Counted from the stretch's first letter, positions 45,741 to 55,214 are shown. The stretch: 64,000 bases of DNA from an uncultured Coriobacteriaceae bacterium (GCA_902786015.1 CADAAU010000009.1:1-64000), one strand, 5' to 3'. Program-made: numbers and translations. Notes: a model not told the origin generated them from the letters alone.

Positions 45741-46519
45741 TTCACATAAAGACTCCCAGGGAGATCGAGGAGTTTAAAGTTGCAGGATCGCTCTCGAAGG
45801 CGGTCCTGCGTCGTGCGGGGCGTATGGTGCGACCTGGCGTTACCACGCGCGAGATAGATCAGGTGGTAGAGAGTTTCATCCGACTACATGGTGCCGTGCC
45901 TGGCTTCAAGGGCCTCTATGGCTTTCCTGCCAGCATCTGCGCCTCGGTCAACGAGGAAATCGTGCATGGCATCCCGTCCGATCGTGTTTTGGTGGACGGC
46001 GACGTCATCTCCATCGATACCGGTGCGACGACCGGCGGCTGGGTGGGGGATAACGCGTGGACCTTCTTTGTTGGCACGCCGGCTCCCGAGGTCCAGACGC
46101 TCTGTGAGGTAACGCTCGACTGCCTTAAGGCTGGTATCGCGCAGGCGGTTCCGGGAAACCATATCGGTGACATCGGTTATGCGGTGCAGTCGCTTGCCGA
46201 GAAGCACGGCTTTGGGGTTGTTCGCGAGTATGTGGGCCACGGGGTGGGACATGTGATGCACGAAGACCCCAACGTCCCCAACTTCGGAAAGCGTGGCCGC
46301 GGTGTTCGCCTGGAGGCGGGTATGGTCATCGCCATCGAGCCCATGATCACGCTTGGGACGTACAGAAACCATACGCTAGCCAACGGTTGGACTGTTGTCA
46401 CTAACGATGGCAAGGCCGCCGCGCACTACGAGAATACCGTTGCCATCACTAAGGACGGTCCGGTCATCCTCACGCAAGACAGCGAGGGGCCATGGTGCTC
46501 GTTCCAAGGTGGCGTGTAA
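45737..46519 (+). CDS. map: Methionine aminopeptidase type I
   Basis: The 260-residue enzyme removes N-terminal Met from new proteins. Metal ligands are visible: Asp in ISIDTGAT, Asp in VGDNAWTF, His in GHGVGHVMHEDP, Glu in IAIEPM and Glu in HYENTVAIT. The length is normal for the short type without an N-terminal extension. Its start overlaps the adk stop (ATGA), so the two are translationally coupled. Confidence 0.97.
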   Translation: MIHIKTPREIEEFKVAGSLSKAVLRRAGRMVRPGVTTREIDQVVESFIRLHGAVPGFKGLYGFPASICASVNEEIVHGIPSDRVLVDGDVISIDTGATTGGWVGDNAWTFFVGTPAPEVQTLCEVTLDCLKAGIAQAVPGNHIGDIGYAVQSLAEKHGFGVVREYVGHGVGHVMHEDPNVPNFGKRGRGVRLEAGMVIAIEPMITLGTYRNHTLANGWTVVTNDGKAAAHYENTVAITKDGPVILTQDSEGPWCSFQGGV

Positions 46520-46592
46520 GGCAACCCTATGCCTGCTCGAGCGTCGTAGATGCAGTGAGAGCAGGCGCCACTATCCAAGGAAAGGACTCTAA

Positions 46593-47177
46593 ATGAAAAA
46601 GCAAATTGCCGCGGTATGCGTGTCATGCGCGCTTGTGGGCGGTATCTTGGTAGGATGTGGCGCACAGCCAGCCCAAAACGCCGAGCAAAGTGAAGTTGCC
46701 CAGGACGAGGCGGAGGGGAGGCTATCTAACCTCAATTCCTTTACGGCAAAGACTGCGGACGGAAAAGAATTCTCGAACAAGAACTTTGCGTCTGCGGACG
46801 TGACACTCATTACGGTATGGTCGGAGAACAGCGAGTCGTGCAAAGACGAAATGGCCGATGTGGCTGCCTGGTCCAAAATGTTGCCAAAGTCGGTACAATC
46901 CATAACGTTTTGCACCGACTACGACCAGGATGGCGCACAGGTTCTCAAGGATGCCGGGTTCGAGGGAGTAACGGTCGTATCTGGTGACGGTGACTACGAG
47001 AAGTTCATAAGCCAGATTTCAAGAACGCCGACGGCTGTCGTGGTGGATACCGAGGGCAACATCCTCGAAGAACCCGCCGAGGGTGCACCCATAAACCTGA
47101 CAACGTCATACACCAAACTCATTAACCAAGGCCTCACGGACGAGGGCAAAGCCACCATCAACGTGGCTGCCGTCTAG
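46593..47177 (+). CDS. Lipoprotein with thioredoxin-like fold lacking CxxC
   Basis: The 194-residue protein has a lipoprotein signal (MKKQIAAVCVSCALVGGILV-GCG, Cys near residue 22) and a TlpA/AhpC-type domain (FTAKTADGKEFSNKNFASAD, VTLITVWSENSESC, TPTAVVVDTEGNI with the cis-Pro). The place of the WCxxC motif reads WSENSESC, with only one Cys, so it cannot be a classic dithiol reductase. It may be a one-Cys variant or a binding protein. ATG 46593 follows AAGGAAAGGA. It lies between map and infA, an unusual insertion in the cluster. Confidence 0.78.
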   Translation: MKKQIAAVCVSCALVGGILVGCGAQPAQNAEQSEVAQDEAEGRLSNLNSFTAKTADGKEFSNKNFASADVTLITVWSENSESCKDEMADVAAWSKMLPKSVQSITFCTDYDQDGAQVLKDAGFEGVTVVSGDGDYEKFISQISRTPTAVVVDTEGNILEEPAEGAPINLTTSYTKLINQGLTDEGKATINVAAV

Positions 47178-47205
47178 AGGTCACGTGCTCAAACAGCCCT
47201 CGCTT

Positions 47206-47291
47206 GGGCGGGGGCGTGGGTTATGCGCCTGTGCTCGGACAGTCCTCGGCTTCGCCTGCGGAACTCGCACAGGCACATAACCCCCCCGCCC
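47206..47291. terminator. Long hairpin between convergent genes
   Basis: Arms GGGCG.. GGGTTATGCGCCTGTGC (47206-47234) and GCACAGGCACATAACCCC.. CGCCC (47267-47291) pair over about 25 bp with a 4-base bulge. The loop itself carries a smaller hairpin. It separates the lipoprotein gene from the convergent nuclease gene. Confidence 0.6.
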
Positions 47292-47369
47292 TGCACTTGT
47301 TGTGAATGGACTGCTGCTGGGCTTCTACTTCTCGCGTGCGGTGCCGCCTGCGGAATTCGTGGCTTAGAG

Positions 47370-48353
47370 TCAGCCGTTCAGTAGCGTTGCGATTTCTTGT
47401 TGCGAGAAGCCGAAGATCTTTGCGGCATCCTCTATCGATAGAACGCCTTCCCGAACTTGGCTGGCCGCCTTCTGGAGGAATTCGGTGTGGGCTTCCTTGA
47501 GGCCTTCCTCGCGCCCCTCCATGCGCCCCTCCATGCGACCTTCCTCGCGACCTTCCTCGCGACCTTCCTTGCGACCCTCCGCCTCGCCGGCGGCATACCC
47601 ATCTTCCTCGGCTTCGCGCCTAAGCAGGTCGCGGTATTTCTCCTCATCCCACTCCGTTAGAAACAAGTCGATCACCTCCGAGCGGTTTTCTAAAAAGAAG
47701 TCTGCTAGTACCCCCTCGCTTATGCATTTCCTCACGGCAAGGTCCACTGCCTCGGAGCGTGCGTATGTGCGGGCATACGCACGCGCGAGAGATACGAAGT
47801 GGGCGTAGCCGGCCAGTGCCTCGCATGCCTTAAGGATTTCGGGGTTGTGTCCCTCGTTTACGTTTATGACTGTTGCGACAACCTCCGCACACGACTCACT
47901 TGCCCTATCGCCAAAAAGCTGGGACAACCTGAGTTCGAAACGATCCTCGACCTCTGTTGGCCCGGCGTAGAACACAAAGTAGCGAGGGGCGGGTAGCGTG
48001 AGCCTGCGGGAGCTGTACACGCTGAGGCCATAGAGGTCTAGGTGCTTGTTGTACAGCTGTGCCAGATGGATGAGCCCACGAAGTGGCATGTTGGGGTTCA
48101 CGGTGCTCTGGTGCTCCCAAAGCATGAGCTCGCCGTCCACCAGGAAGGACACGTCGTTTTTCCTGCCCATGTATATGACGCCTTCGATGGTGGTGTAGGT
48201 GAGCTCGCTCGGGTCGTCACACGAGCCACCGAGGGCGTTGTAGAGCGACATAGCGTTCGCCTTTTGCCTTTCGTCGCCAAACAGGCGCCGGAAGAGTGTG
48301 TCCTTGTAGGCCCTGCTCACCGTGAGCTCCTTTTCCGTGGCGTTTGTGTTCAT
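47370..48353 (-). CDS. Rpn/PD-(D/E)XK-family nuclease-like protein
   Basis: The 327-residue protein belongs to the Rpn/YhgA-like group (recombination-promoting nucleases, often annotated as transposase-like). Motifs are KDTLFRRLFGDERQKANAMS at the start, Asp in RKNDVSFLVDGE and the E-x-Q in LWEHQSTVNPNMPLR. The C-terminal part has a charged run of GREE/GRME tetrapeptides (about residues 265-290) encoded by imperfect 12-bp repeats, prone to length change. It ends in a small HTH-like segment (IEDAAKIFGFSQQEI). ATG 48353 follows GAGAGGGG. Its position between map and infA, on the opposite strand, points to insertion into a core operon. Confidence 0.82.
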   Translation of the reverse strand: MNTNATEKELTVSRAYKDTLFRRLFGDERQKANAMSLYNALGGSCDDPSELTYTTIEGVIYMGRKNDVSFLVDGELMLWEHQSTVNPNMPLRGLIHLAQLYNKHLDLYGLSVYSSRRLTLPAPRYFVFYAGPTEVEDRFELRLSQLFGDRASESCAEVVATVINVNEGHNPEILKACEALAGYAHFVSLARAYARTYARSEAVDLAVRKCISEGVLADFFLENRSEVIDLFLTEWDEEKYRDLLRREAEEDGYAAGEAEGRKEGREEGREEGRMEGRMEGREEGLKEAHTEFLQKAASQVREGVLSIEDAAKIFGFSQQEIATLLNG

Positions 48354-48599
48354 GATACCCCTCTCTCGTGCGCTTTCTATGTGAGAAAGAGTGTAGCAAA
48401 CAATTGTTCGTAGTACAAGTGTACGTTTTGCTAAATTTGAATGGTGGCGAATGAAGACGTTAGCGACCGGAACGTTCAAGGCAGTGAAAGCTTCGGTCCG
48501 TGGCGGTGGGATGTGTCATTTCGGTGCAACATGGACAACCTGCGCTTTTTTCTATAAAGTGATAGACTGCGCTGTCAATCGGAAGAAAGGTATGCAGGT

Positions 48600-48818
48600 T
48601 TGAGTAAACAGGACGCAATCGAGCTCGAGGGTACGGTAGTCGAACCGCTGCCCAACGCAATGTTCAAAGTAGAACTCGAAAACGGAAAGACCATCCTCTG
48701 CACCATATCGGGCAAGATTCGCATGAACTACATTCGCATACTTCCAGGCGACCGCGTCGTAGTGGAGATATCCCCCTACGACCTTACGCGTGGTCGTATT
48801 ACCTACCGCTACAAGTAA
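48600..48818 (+). CDS. infA: Translation initiation factor IF-1
   Basis: The 72-residue OB-fold protein binds the ribosomal A site during initiation. The sequence matches IF-1 throughout ([26 protein letters not shown]-equivalent [33 protein letters not shown]). The start is TTG 48600 with AAAGG upstream. It is the first gene of the infA-rpmJ-rpsM-rpsK-rpsD-rpoA-rplQ run. Confidence 0.97.
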   Translation: MSKQDAIELEGTVVEPLPNAMFKVELENGKTILCTISGKIRMNYIRILPGDRVVVEISPYDLTRGRITYRYK

Positions 48819-48928
48819 CATCAGTTATTCACGCCTGCGGCTGGGCGATTAGATAGTGTGAGGCAGCTCCACCTGTCTCGCCAGAGCACGTTATCAGTAA
48901 GTATGAGCAATACCGGAAAGGACAGACG

Positions 48929-49042
48929 ATGAAGGTACGCCCTTCTGTAAAGAAGATGTGCGACAAGTGCAAGATTATCCGTCGCCACGGCAAGGTCTAC
49001 GTCATCTGCGAGAACCCGCGCCACAAGCAGCGTCAGGGCTAG
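48929..49042 (+). CDS. rpmJ: Ribosomal protein bL36
   Basis: The 37-residue protein reads [20 protein letters not shown] then [17 protein letters not shown]. Three Cys and one His (C-x2-C, C, H) are the zinc-binding form of bL36. ATG 48929 follows GGAAAGGA. Confidence 0.97.
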   Translation: MKVRPSVKKMCDKCKIIRRHGKVYVICENPRHKQRQG

Positions 49043-49058
49043 GGAGAGGAGCATAACG

Positions 49059-49430
49059 TTGGCCCGTATTAATGGTGTTGACCTTCCGCGAGACAAACGC
49101 GTTGAGGTCGGACTTACATACATCTTTGGCATTGGTGCCACCCGCGCAAAGGCAATTTGCGCCGCTGCAGAGGTCAATCCCGATACTCGCGTGAAGGACC
49201 TTACGGAAGATGAGGTTACGCGCATGCGTGACTTTATCGACGCGAACTACACCACCGAGGGTGACCTCCGCCGCGAGGTTCGCCAGAATACCGCCCGCCT
49301 GATGGAGATCGGCTGCTACCGCGGTCTGCGCCATCGTAAGGGCCTCCCCGTCCACGGTCAGCGCACCCACACCAACGCTCGCACCCGCAAGGGCAAGCGT
49401 CGTCAGATCGGTGCAAGGAAGAGGGGCTAG
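49059..49430 (+). CDS. rpsM: Ribosomal protein uS13
   Basis: The 123-residue protein of the small-subunit head starts [20 protein letters not shown] with TTG 49059 (GGGAGAGGAG upstream) and ends in the basic tail [34 protein letters not shown] is conserved in uS13. It lies 16 bp after rpmJ. Confidence 0.98.
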   Translation: MARINGVDLPRDKRVEVGLTYIFGIGATRAKAICAAAEVNPDTRVKDLTEDEVTRMRDFIDANYTTEGDLRREVRQNTARLMEIGCYRGLRHRKGLPVHGQRTHTNARTRKGKRRQIGARKRG

Positions 49431-49440
49431 GGAGTAGATT

Positions 49441-49842
49441 ATGCCTAAGAGGAAGCAGCAGCAGGTCCAGCGCGTTCGTCGCGCCGACCGCAAAAACATC
49501 GCTGTGGGCCAAGCCCACATCAAGAGCACGTTCAACAACACCATCGTGACTATTACCGACCCCCAGGGCAACGTGATTGCCTGGCAGTCGGGTGGTACCG
49601 TCGGCTTCAAGGGCTCCCGTAAGTCCACGCCGTTCGCAGCCCAGATTGCTGCCGAGACGTGCGCAAAGGCAGCCATGGAGCATGGCCTGCGCAAGGTCGC
49701 CGTCTTCGTCAAGGGTCCCGGCTCCGGCCGCGAGACCGCCATCCGTTCGCTTCAGGCTGCCGGTCTTGAGGTGTCGGGCATTCAGGACAAGACCCCGATT
49801 CCGCACAACGGTTGCCGTCCGGTCAAGCGTCGTCGCGTGTAG
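49441..49842 (+). CDS. rpsK: Ribosomal protein uS11
   Basis: The 133-residue platform protein contains [40 protein letters not shown] and [14 protein letters not shown], all conserved. ATG 49441 lies 10 bp after rpsM. Confidence 0.98.
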   Translation: MPKRKQQQVQRVRRADRKNIAVGQAHIKSTFNNTIVTITDPQGNVIAWQSGGTVGFKGSRKSTPFAAQIAAETCAKAAMEHGLRKVAVFVKGPGSGRETAIRSLQAAGLEVSGIQDKTPIPHNGCRPVKRRRV

Positions 49843-49861
49843 GTAAGGAAGGGCAGAAGCA

Positions 49862-50455
49862 ATGGCAATTGATAGGACCCCTGTCCTCAAGCGGTGCCGT
49901 CAGCTCGGCATCGATCCTGTGGTAATGGGTATCAACAAGGAATCCAAGCGCGAGCCGCGTCGCCGTCGTCGCCAGGAGAGCGAGTACGGTGCACAGCTTC
50001 GCGAGAAGCAGAAGGCCAAGTTCATCTACGGCGTGCTCGAGAAGCAGTTCCGTGGCTACTACGACAAGGCCCTTAAGGTCGAGGGCATCACGGGCGACAA
50101 CCTCATGTCGATCCTTGAGTCCCGCCTCGACAACGTGGTGTTCCGTCTGGGCTTCGCTCGCACCCGCAAGGAGGCTCGTCAGACTGTTCGGCACGGCCAC
50201 ATCGAGGTAAACGGGCATCGCGTGGACATTCCTTCCTACCAGGTGAAGGCTGGCGACGTGGTTTCGGTCGCTCCCAAGTACAAGGACCTGCTCCCCATCA
50301 AGGAGGCCCTGATTCGTACCGAGCACATGGCCGTTCCGTCTTGGCTTGAGGTCGACATCGAGAAGCTCCGCGGTACCGTGTTGCAGCTTCCCACCCGCGA
50401 TCAGATTGACCTCGACATCGACGCCCAGCTCATCGTCGAGCTCTACTCCAAGTAG
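49862..50455 (+). CDS. rpsD: Ribosomal protein uS4
   Basis: The 197-residue protein is an assembly factor of the 30S body. KRCRQLGIDP is at the start, followed by QLREKQKAKFIYGVLEKQFR and the S4 RNA-binding domain (LESRLDNVVFRLGFARTRKE, VRHGHIEVNGHRVDIPSYQV). It lacks the N-terminal zinc cysteines. ATG 49862 follows AAGGAAGGG. Confidence 0.98.
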   Translation: MAIDRTPVLKRCRQLGIDPVVMGINKESKREPRRRRRQESEYGAQLREKQKAKFIYGVLEKQFRGYYDKALKVEGITGDNLMSILESRLDNVVFRLGFARTRKEARQTVRHGHIEVNGHRVDIPSYQVKAGDVVSVAPKYKDLLPIKEALIRTEHMAVPSWLEVDIEKLRGTVLQLPTRDQIDLDIDAQLIVELYSK

Positions 50456-50484
50456 TGTAAGCAAGGACTCGGTTGGAGGTATAC

Positions 50485-51426
50485 ATGTCCGAATTCATCC
50501 GCCCGCAAGTATCGGTGGAAGAGATTAGCGACACATTGGCTCGCGTCAGCGCTGAGCCGCTCGAGCGCGGATATGGTGACACGCTTGGCAATTCGCTGCG
50601 CCGCGTGCTCCTCTCGTCGCTGGAGGGCGCTGCGGTACAGGCAATACAGATTGACGGCGTACAGCACGAGTTCACCACGGTGCCGGGCGTCTACGAAGAC
50701 GTAACAGACATCGTGCTCAACGTAAAGGGCCTCGTGTTCCGTTCTATGGGCACGGGCGATGAGGTTACGGCTTCCATCAACATGGAGGGACCGACTACGG
50801 TAACGGGCGGGGACTTTGCGATTCCTGCCGAGTTCGAGCTGGTCAATCCCGATCATGTGATTTGCCACTTGGGTGAGGGCGCCCGCCTTACCATGCAAAT
50901 GCGCATTGGTGTAGGCCGCGGATACGTTTCTGGCGACCAGAACGAGCGTGACAGCGATCCGATTGGACTCATCCACGTGGACTCGCTTTACTCGCCCGTG
51001 CGTCGTTGCGCCAAGTCGGTGGAACCGTGCCGTGTTGGTCAGCATACCGACTACGACCGCTTGGTGCTCGAGATCGAGACCAATGGCTCGCTTGCGCCGC
51101 GCGACGCAGTCGTCGAGGCTGCCAACATCATCAACCAGCACATGTCGGCCTTTATGAACCTCACTGAGGAAGAGGAGCCCGTTGAGGAGCCTTCCATCTT
51201 TGCGGTGGGGACCGAGGAAGACAACACCGAGCTCGAGAAGCAGATTGAGGATTTGGATCTTTCGGTTCGTTCCTACAACTGCCTCAAGCGCGCAGGGATT
51301 CACTCCGTACGCCAGCTCGTCGAGTTCTCCGAGAACGATCTTCTTAATATTCGCAACTTTGGCGTCAAGTCCATTGAGGAAGTCAAAGACAAGCTCGAGA
51401 CCATGGGTCTCGGCCTCAAGGCCTAA
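50485..51426 (+). CDS. rpoA: RNA polymerase alpha subunit
   Basis: The 313-residue subunit has an N-terminal dimerisation domain (LERGYGDTLGNSLRRVLLSS) and a C-terminal DNA/activator-binding domain (NCLKRAGIHSVRQLVEFSEN, NFGVKSIEEVKDKLE). Start ATG 50485 was chosen because GGAGG lies 6 bp upstream; the frame is open four codons further. Confidence 0.98.
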   Translation: MSEFIRPQVSVEEISDTLARVSAEPLERGYGDTLGNSLRRVLLSSLEGAAVQAIQIDGVQHEFTTVPGVYEDVTDIVLNVKGLVFRSMGTGDEVTASINMEGPTTVTGGDFAIPAEFELVNPDHVICHLGEGARLTMQMRIGVGRGYVSGDQNERDSDPIGLIHVDSLYSPVRRCAKSVEPCRVGQHTDYDRLVLEIETNGSLAPRDAVVEAANIINQHMSAFMNLTEEEEPVEEPSIFAVGTEEDNTELEKQIEDLDLSVRSYNCLKRAGIHSVRQLVEFSENDLLNIRNFGVKSIEEVKDKLETMGLGLKA

Positions 51427-51458
51427 GGCGTCGCTAGGTACTGCATAGGAGCAAGAAC

Positions 51459-51872
51459 ATGAGGCACAACAAGAAAAAGGGTATGAAGCTCGGTACCGAT
51501 GCGAGCCATACCAAGGCTATGAAGAAGAGCCTTGTCGGCGCCCTGCTTGCCAACGACCGCATCAAGACCCTCGAGTCTCGTGCGAAGGCGATTCGACCTG
51601 ACGTGGACCGCGTCATCACGTGGGCGAAGCGTGGCGATTTGGCTGCTCGTCGTATGGCAATCGCCAAGGTTGGCGACAAGGATCTGGTTGCCGAGGTCTT
51701 CGATAAGGCCGCTCAGGGCATGTGGGCTGGCCGCAATGGTGGCTACACTCGCATCATGAAGCTCGGCCGTCGCAAGGGCGACAATGCTGAGGTTGTTATC
51801 ATCGAGCTCGTCAACGAGCCGGTGGCTTCTACGAGCGATGCAACCGTCACCAAGGTGGAGGAGTCTGAGTAA
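51459..51872 (+). CDS. rplQ: Ribosomal protein bL17
   Basis: The 137-residue protein starts MRHNKKKGMKLGTDASHTKA and has the conserved LLANDRIKTLESRAKAIRPD, then an acidic end. The terminator at 51904 closes the operon after it. Confidence 0.98.
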   Translation: MRHNKKKGMKLGTDASHTKAMKKSLVGALLANDRIKTLESRAKAIRPDVDRVITWAKRGDLAARRMAIAKVGDKDLVAEVFDKAAQGMWAGRNGGYTRIMKLGRRKGDNAEVVIIELVNEPVASTSDATVTKVEESE

Positions 51873-51903
51873 CCACCTGCGTACTTGAACGTTTGAACTG
51901 AGC

Positions 51904-51931
51904 AAAGGCCCCGTGCAATCGGGGCCTTTGC
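51904..51931 (+). terminator. Intrinsic terminator after rplQ
   Basis: AAAGGCCCCG (51904-51913), loop TGCAAT, CGGGGCCTTT (51920-51929): a perfect 10-bp stem. Confidence 0.88.
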
Positions 51932-51957
51932 CGTATGGAGGGATGGGATGATAGTCG

Positions 51958-52782
51958 ATGGCGGGGCAGCTAGGGCAAGACAAGCGAGTACTGGTTTTGA
52001 AAATCGGCTATCGCGGACGAGAATTCTCGGGATACGCCGAGCAGGAGGGCCAGCGTACGGTAGCGGGCGAATTGCGCAGAGCGCTCGAGACGCTGCTGCG
52101 TCGTCCATGTGAGCTTACGTGTGCGGGCCGTACTGATGCAGGTGTATCGGCGGTGTCGCAGTACGTGAGCATGCCCATCCAAGCTGATGAGCTTGAGCAA
52201 GAACCAAGACGTGTCTGGCGATCGCTTGCGGCGCTTACACCCGAGGACATATCGATTCACGGATTGTATCTTGCCGATGAGGGATTCTCTGCACGCTTTG
52301 ATGCCCTTGAGCGCTGCTATAGGTACCGTATCGTATGCGGAAACTGCCAACCCGTGCTTCTGAGCGAATGTGCATGGTGGATTCGCTCGGTACTCGACGT
52401 AGACGCCATGCAAGCGGCGGCCAAATGTCTTGAGGGGGAGCACGACTTCACGAGCTTCTGCAAGGTGAGTTCCGCGACACAAATTCGAGAGGATGGGCGA
52501 TCGCTCCACAGATGCCTATCTGCCGTGAGCATACAGCCCACCCAAGAGCTTGGAGAGGACGTCGTGGCAATCGACGTGACGGGAAACGCCTTTTTGCACA
52601 ATATGGTACGGATCATCGTGGGATCGCTCGTTGAGGTTGGTCGCGGAAACCGTCCACCCACATGGCTGGAAGAGGCGCTCAAGCAGAAGGATAGAAGAGC
52701 TGCCGGTCCCACAGCTCCCGCCTGTGGTTTGGTCTTTAGCGACGTACGCTACGCCAAGGGTGCTTTGCGTCCTTGGCAATAG
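51958..52782 (+). CDS. truA: tRNA pseudouridine(38-40) synthase
   Basis: The 274-residue enzyme modifies U38-40 in the tRNA anticodon arm. The catalytic Asp lies in CAGRTDAGVSAVSQ (about residue 63). RYRIVCGNCQPV, EGEHDFTSFCKVSS and NAFLHNMVRIIVGSLVEVGR are typical. It follows the rplQ terminator, the common Gram-positive order; read-through or its own promoter would express it. Confidence 0.96.
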   Translation: MAGQLGQDKRVLVLKIGYRGREFSGYAEQEGQRTVAGELRRALETLLRRPCELTCAGRTDAGVSAVSQYVSMPIQADELEQEPRRVWRSLAALTPEDISIHGLYLADEGFSARFDALERCYRYRIVCGNCQPVLLSECAWWIRSVLDVDAMQAAAKCLEGEHDFTSFCKVSSATQIREDGRSLHRCLSAVSIQPTQELGEDVVAIDVTGNAFLHNMVRIIVGSLVEVGRGNRPPTWLEEALKQKDRRAAGPTAPACGLVFSDVRYAKGALRPWQ

Positions 52783-52857
52783 GCCGATGCCGCTGCAAGA
52801 AGCTATCATATTATCGAGGCAATCCTGCCACCAAAGAAGCGCCCAATCCGCGAGGCG

Positions 52858-52911
52858 CCATGGAAAGCAGCCCCGGAGCGAGGGCCGTGTGAGCGAGGCG
52901 ATTTTCCATGG
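52858..52911. repeat. Inverted repeat upstream of the manganese transporter
   Basis: CCATGGAAA (52858-52866) and TTTCCATGG (52903-52911) are perfect arms around 36 nt of GC-rich sequence. Flanking GCGCC/GGAGC may extend the stem. The remaining gap 52783-53029 holds no gene. It could be an RNA leader, but it does not show the yybP-ykoY manganese riboswitch core. Confidence 0.4.
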
Positions 52912-53029
52912 AGCAGCTTGTGTCGACTGCTTGCATTTTGACGTCCATTACGATAGCATGACGCAGTTCCAAAAAGGATAAAACCGCAGGTAGAAATATA
53001 TGAGCAAGCGTTCATACTAGGGGATTGCG

Positions 53030-53992
53030 ATGGATATAGATTTACTAATTGATGTACTTGTCGATACGCTCAAAGATACCCTGACGCTCATTCCATTCCT
53101 GTTTGTGACGTATGTTGTGATGGAGGCGATTGAGCATTCGGCCGAGGGAAAACCGGAGCAGATTATTCGGCAGGCTGGCAAGATGGGTCCACTCGTTGGG
53201 GCTCTACTCGGTGCTCTGCCGCAGTGCGGTTTCAGCGCAATGGCGGGCACGCTCTATGCGGGCCGCATCATAACGGCGGGGACGCTCGTTGCAGTCATTC
53301 TGTCGACCTCTGACGAGCTCATACCGGTCTTTTTGGCGCAGGGTGCACCAGTTGCCCAAATCGCATGGATTGTGGGCGTAAAGGTCGTCATCGGCGTTGT
53401 GGTGGGCTTTGCTGCCGATGCGGTGCTCCGTGCGTTACATCGTGCGGGAGATGGGCATCCCCATATAAAAGAGCTCTGTGAGCGGGCTCACTGTCACTGT
53501 GGATCAGTGGACAATAATCATCACTCGACCTATGCGAACGTCGACTCGAACGATCGTGAGGAGCGTGTGCGCAATCATATACATACACGCGGTTCGAGGT
53601 GGAAGCACATTCTGCGCAGTGCGGCAACGCATACGATTCAGGTGACCGGATTTATCGCGATCATTACGTTTGTGTTTGGCATTCTTATTGAGGGTGCCGG
53701 ACACGATGCCATCGCTTCGCTTTTGAATGGAAACCCGTTCCTCGCGACACTTCTTGCCGCGCTCATTGGCCTTATTCCCAATTGTGCTGCAAGCGTTGCA
53801 ATTGCCGAACTCTACTTGGAGGGACTGCTGGCGACGGGTCCGATGCTTGCGGGATTGCTAGTTTCGGGCGGCATGGGTCTGCTGATTTTGTTCCGGACGA
53901 ACTACGACATGCGACAAAACGTAATAATCGCTGTCTTCATATATACGGTAAGCGTGGTATGCGGGCTCATCGCAACGCTTGTGATTGGATAA
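53030..53992 (+). CDS. Putative manganese transporter (ArsP_2-like permease)
   Basis: The 320-residue membrane protein has about eight to ten hydrophobic segments in two halves with mirrored motifs: LLGALPQCGFSAMAGTLYAG and IGLIPNCAASVAIAELYLEG. This is the pattern of the PF11449-type family annotated as putative manganese or arsenic efflux transporters. A His/Cys-rich cytoplasmic loop between the halves (HRAGDGHPHIKELCERAHCH, then HH at 160-165) could bind metal. Start ATG 53030. It stands alone after a 247-bp leader. Confidence 0.8.
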   Translation: MDIDLLIDVLVDTLKDTLTLIPFLFVTYVVMEAIEHSAEGKPEQIIRQAGKMGPLVGALLGALPQCGFSAMAGTLYAGRIITAGTLVAVILSTSDELIPVFLAQGAPVAQIAWIVGVKVVIGVVVGFAADAVLRALHRAGDGHPHIKELCERAHCHCGSVDNNHHSTYANVDSNDREERVRNHIHTRGSRWKHILRSAATHTIQVTGFIAIITFVFGILIEGAGHDAIASLLNGNPFLATLLAALIGLIPNCAASVAIAELYLEGLLATGPMLAGLLVSGGMGLLILFRTNYDMRQNVIIAVFIYTVSVVCGLIATLVIG

Positions 53993-54132
53993 TGCAAGCC
54001 GTGCATCCCTTTTCCATATCGCATGTTAATATGCTGGATTTGCCGCGTTTCGACGAGGTATGACGCCTTGCCTGATATTGTTGACCATGTGCAAACGACC
54101 AACCCCTTTATGCATGAGATGGGTGCCTGTGC

Positions 54133-55212
54133 ATGGCAAATGTGCTTCGCGGATATCCTTTGGTTTCTGTGATTCTCCCCGCATACAACGTGGAGAATTA
54201 TGTTGCACGTGCTATCGAGAGCATGCAGCGTCAAACGATGGACGACTTTGAGTTCCTCGTTGTGGACGATGGCTCCACCGATCGGACGGGCGATATCATT
54301 CACCAGCATACCCGTCACGACCTGCGCATAGCGGATTTTCACCCCAAAAACGGCGGTGCTCCCATGGCACGAAATCTTGCGCTTGATCACGCTCGCGGCA
54401 AGTACGTCTATTTTATGGATGCCGACGACTGGGCAGAGCGCGACCTACTCAAGAGTCTTGTGGAGCCGGCCGAGACGAGCAGCTTGGAACTGGTGGTGGA
54501 AGGGTTCTACATCGATACGTACTACGGCAATGATGGCGAGTACACCATAGAAAAGAAGTACCGCCCGACGGCGACCTATCCCACTCAGTACGAGTTCAGA
54601 GTCGCTGCGGCTGAGCTGTTCGACCAGAACTTGCTGTATCCACCTTGGAATAAGTTGTTTTTACGCGAGCGCATCGAACGTCTGGGCTTGCGGTTTAGAA
54701 ACACTTTTATGGACGATTTTCCTTTCGTGCTGGATTACATACGTGACGTCGAGCGTGTGGGCGTGATAGAAGACGCATACTATCACTTCATCCGTAAGCG
54801 GGAGGATTCCGAGACGGCTCGCTGGCGTCCCGATATGTACGAGAAGCGTGAAGAAGAGCATGGCTGGATGCTCGACCTGTATCACCATTGGAAGCTCGAC
54901 GGAGATCCCTCGAGCATGGAGGTGGTGCATCGACGCTACATCGAGCGTCTGGTAGGCTGTATCGAGAACGTTTGCAATCGTTCGTGCACCATGACCCGAA
55001 AAGAAAAAATCTCTGCCATTAACCAGATGATTTCCACCGACCAAGCCCAGATTGCCGTGGCGCTTGCTCAGCCCCATTCTCGAATGATGAAGACGATGCT
55101 TGTCCCCATAAAGACCAAGAACGCCCGACTGGCTTATCACGAGGGTAAGCTCATATCGTTCGTAAAGAGCCACAACACGAAGGTGTTTGCCACTCTCAAA
55201 GCACGTCGATAG
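54133..55212 (+). CDS. Family 2 glycosyltransferase
   Basis: The 359-residue protein has the GT-A start LVSVILPAYNVENYVARAIE, nucleotide-binding VVDDGSTDRT, NGGAPMARNLALDHARGKYV and the metal-binding DxD in FMDADDW (about residue 97). The C-terminal half (residues about 130-359) is helical without membrane spans. It should transfer a sugar in surface polysaccharide or teichoic acid synthesis; donor and acceptor are unknown. It converges with the next gene (2-bp gap). Confidence 0.9.
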   Translation: MANVLRGYPLVSVILPAYNVENYVARAIESMQRQTMDDFEFLVVDDGSTDRTGDIIHQHTRHDLRIADFHPKNGGAPMARNLALDHARGKYVYFMDADDWAERDLLKSLVEPAETSSLELVVEGFYIDTYYGNDGEYTIEKKYRPTATYPTQYEFRVAAAELFDQNLLYPPWNKLFLRERIERLGLRFRNTFMDDFPFVLDYIRDVERVGVIEDAYYHFIRKREDSETARWRPDMYEKREEEHGWMLDLYHHWKLDGDPSSMEVVHRRYIERLVGCIENVCNRSCTMTRKEKISAINQMISTDQAQIAVALAQPHSRMMKTMLVPIKTKNARLAYHEGKLISFVKSHNTKVFATLKARR

Positions 55213-55214
55213 GG

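Noticed and set aside
52783..53029. A yybP-ykoY manganese riboswitch before the transporter
   Set aside because: The conserved loop sequences of that riboswitch were not seen; only an inverted repeat is evident.
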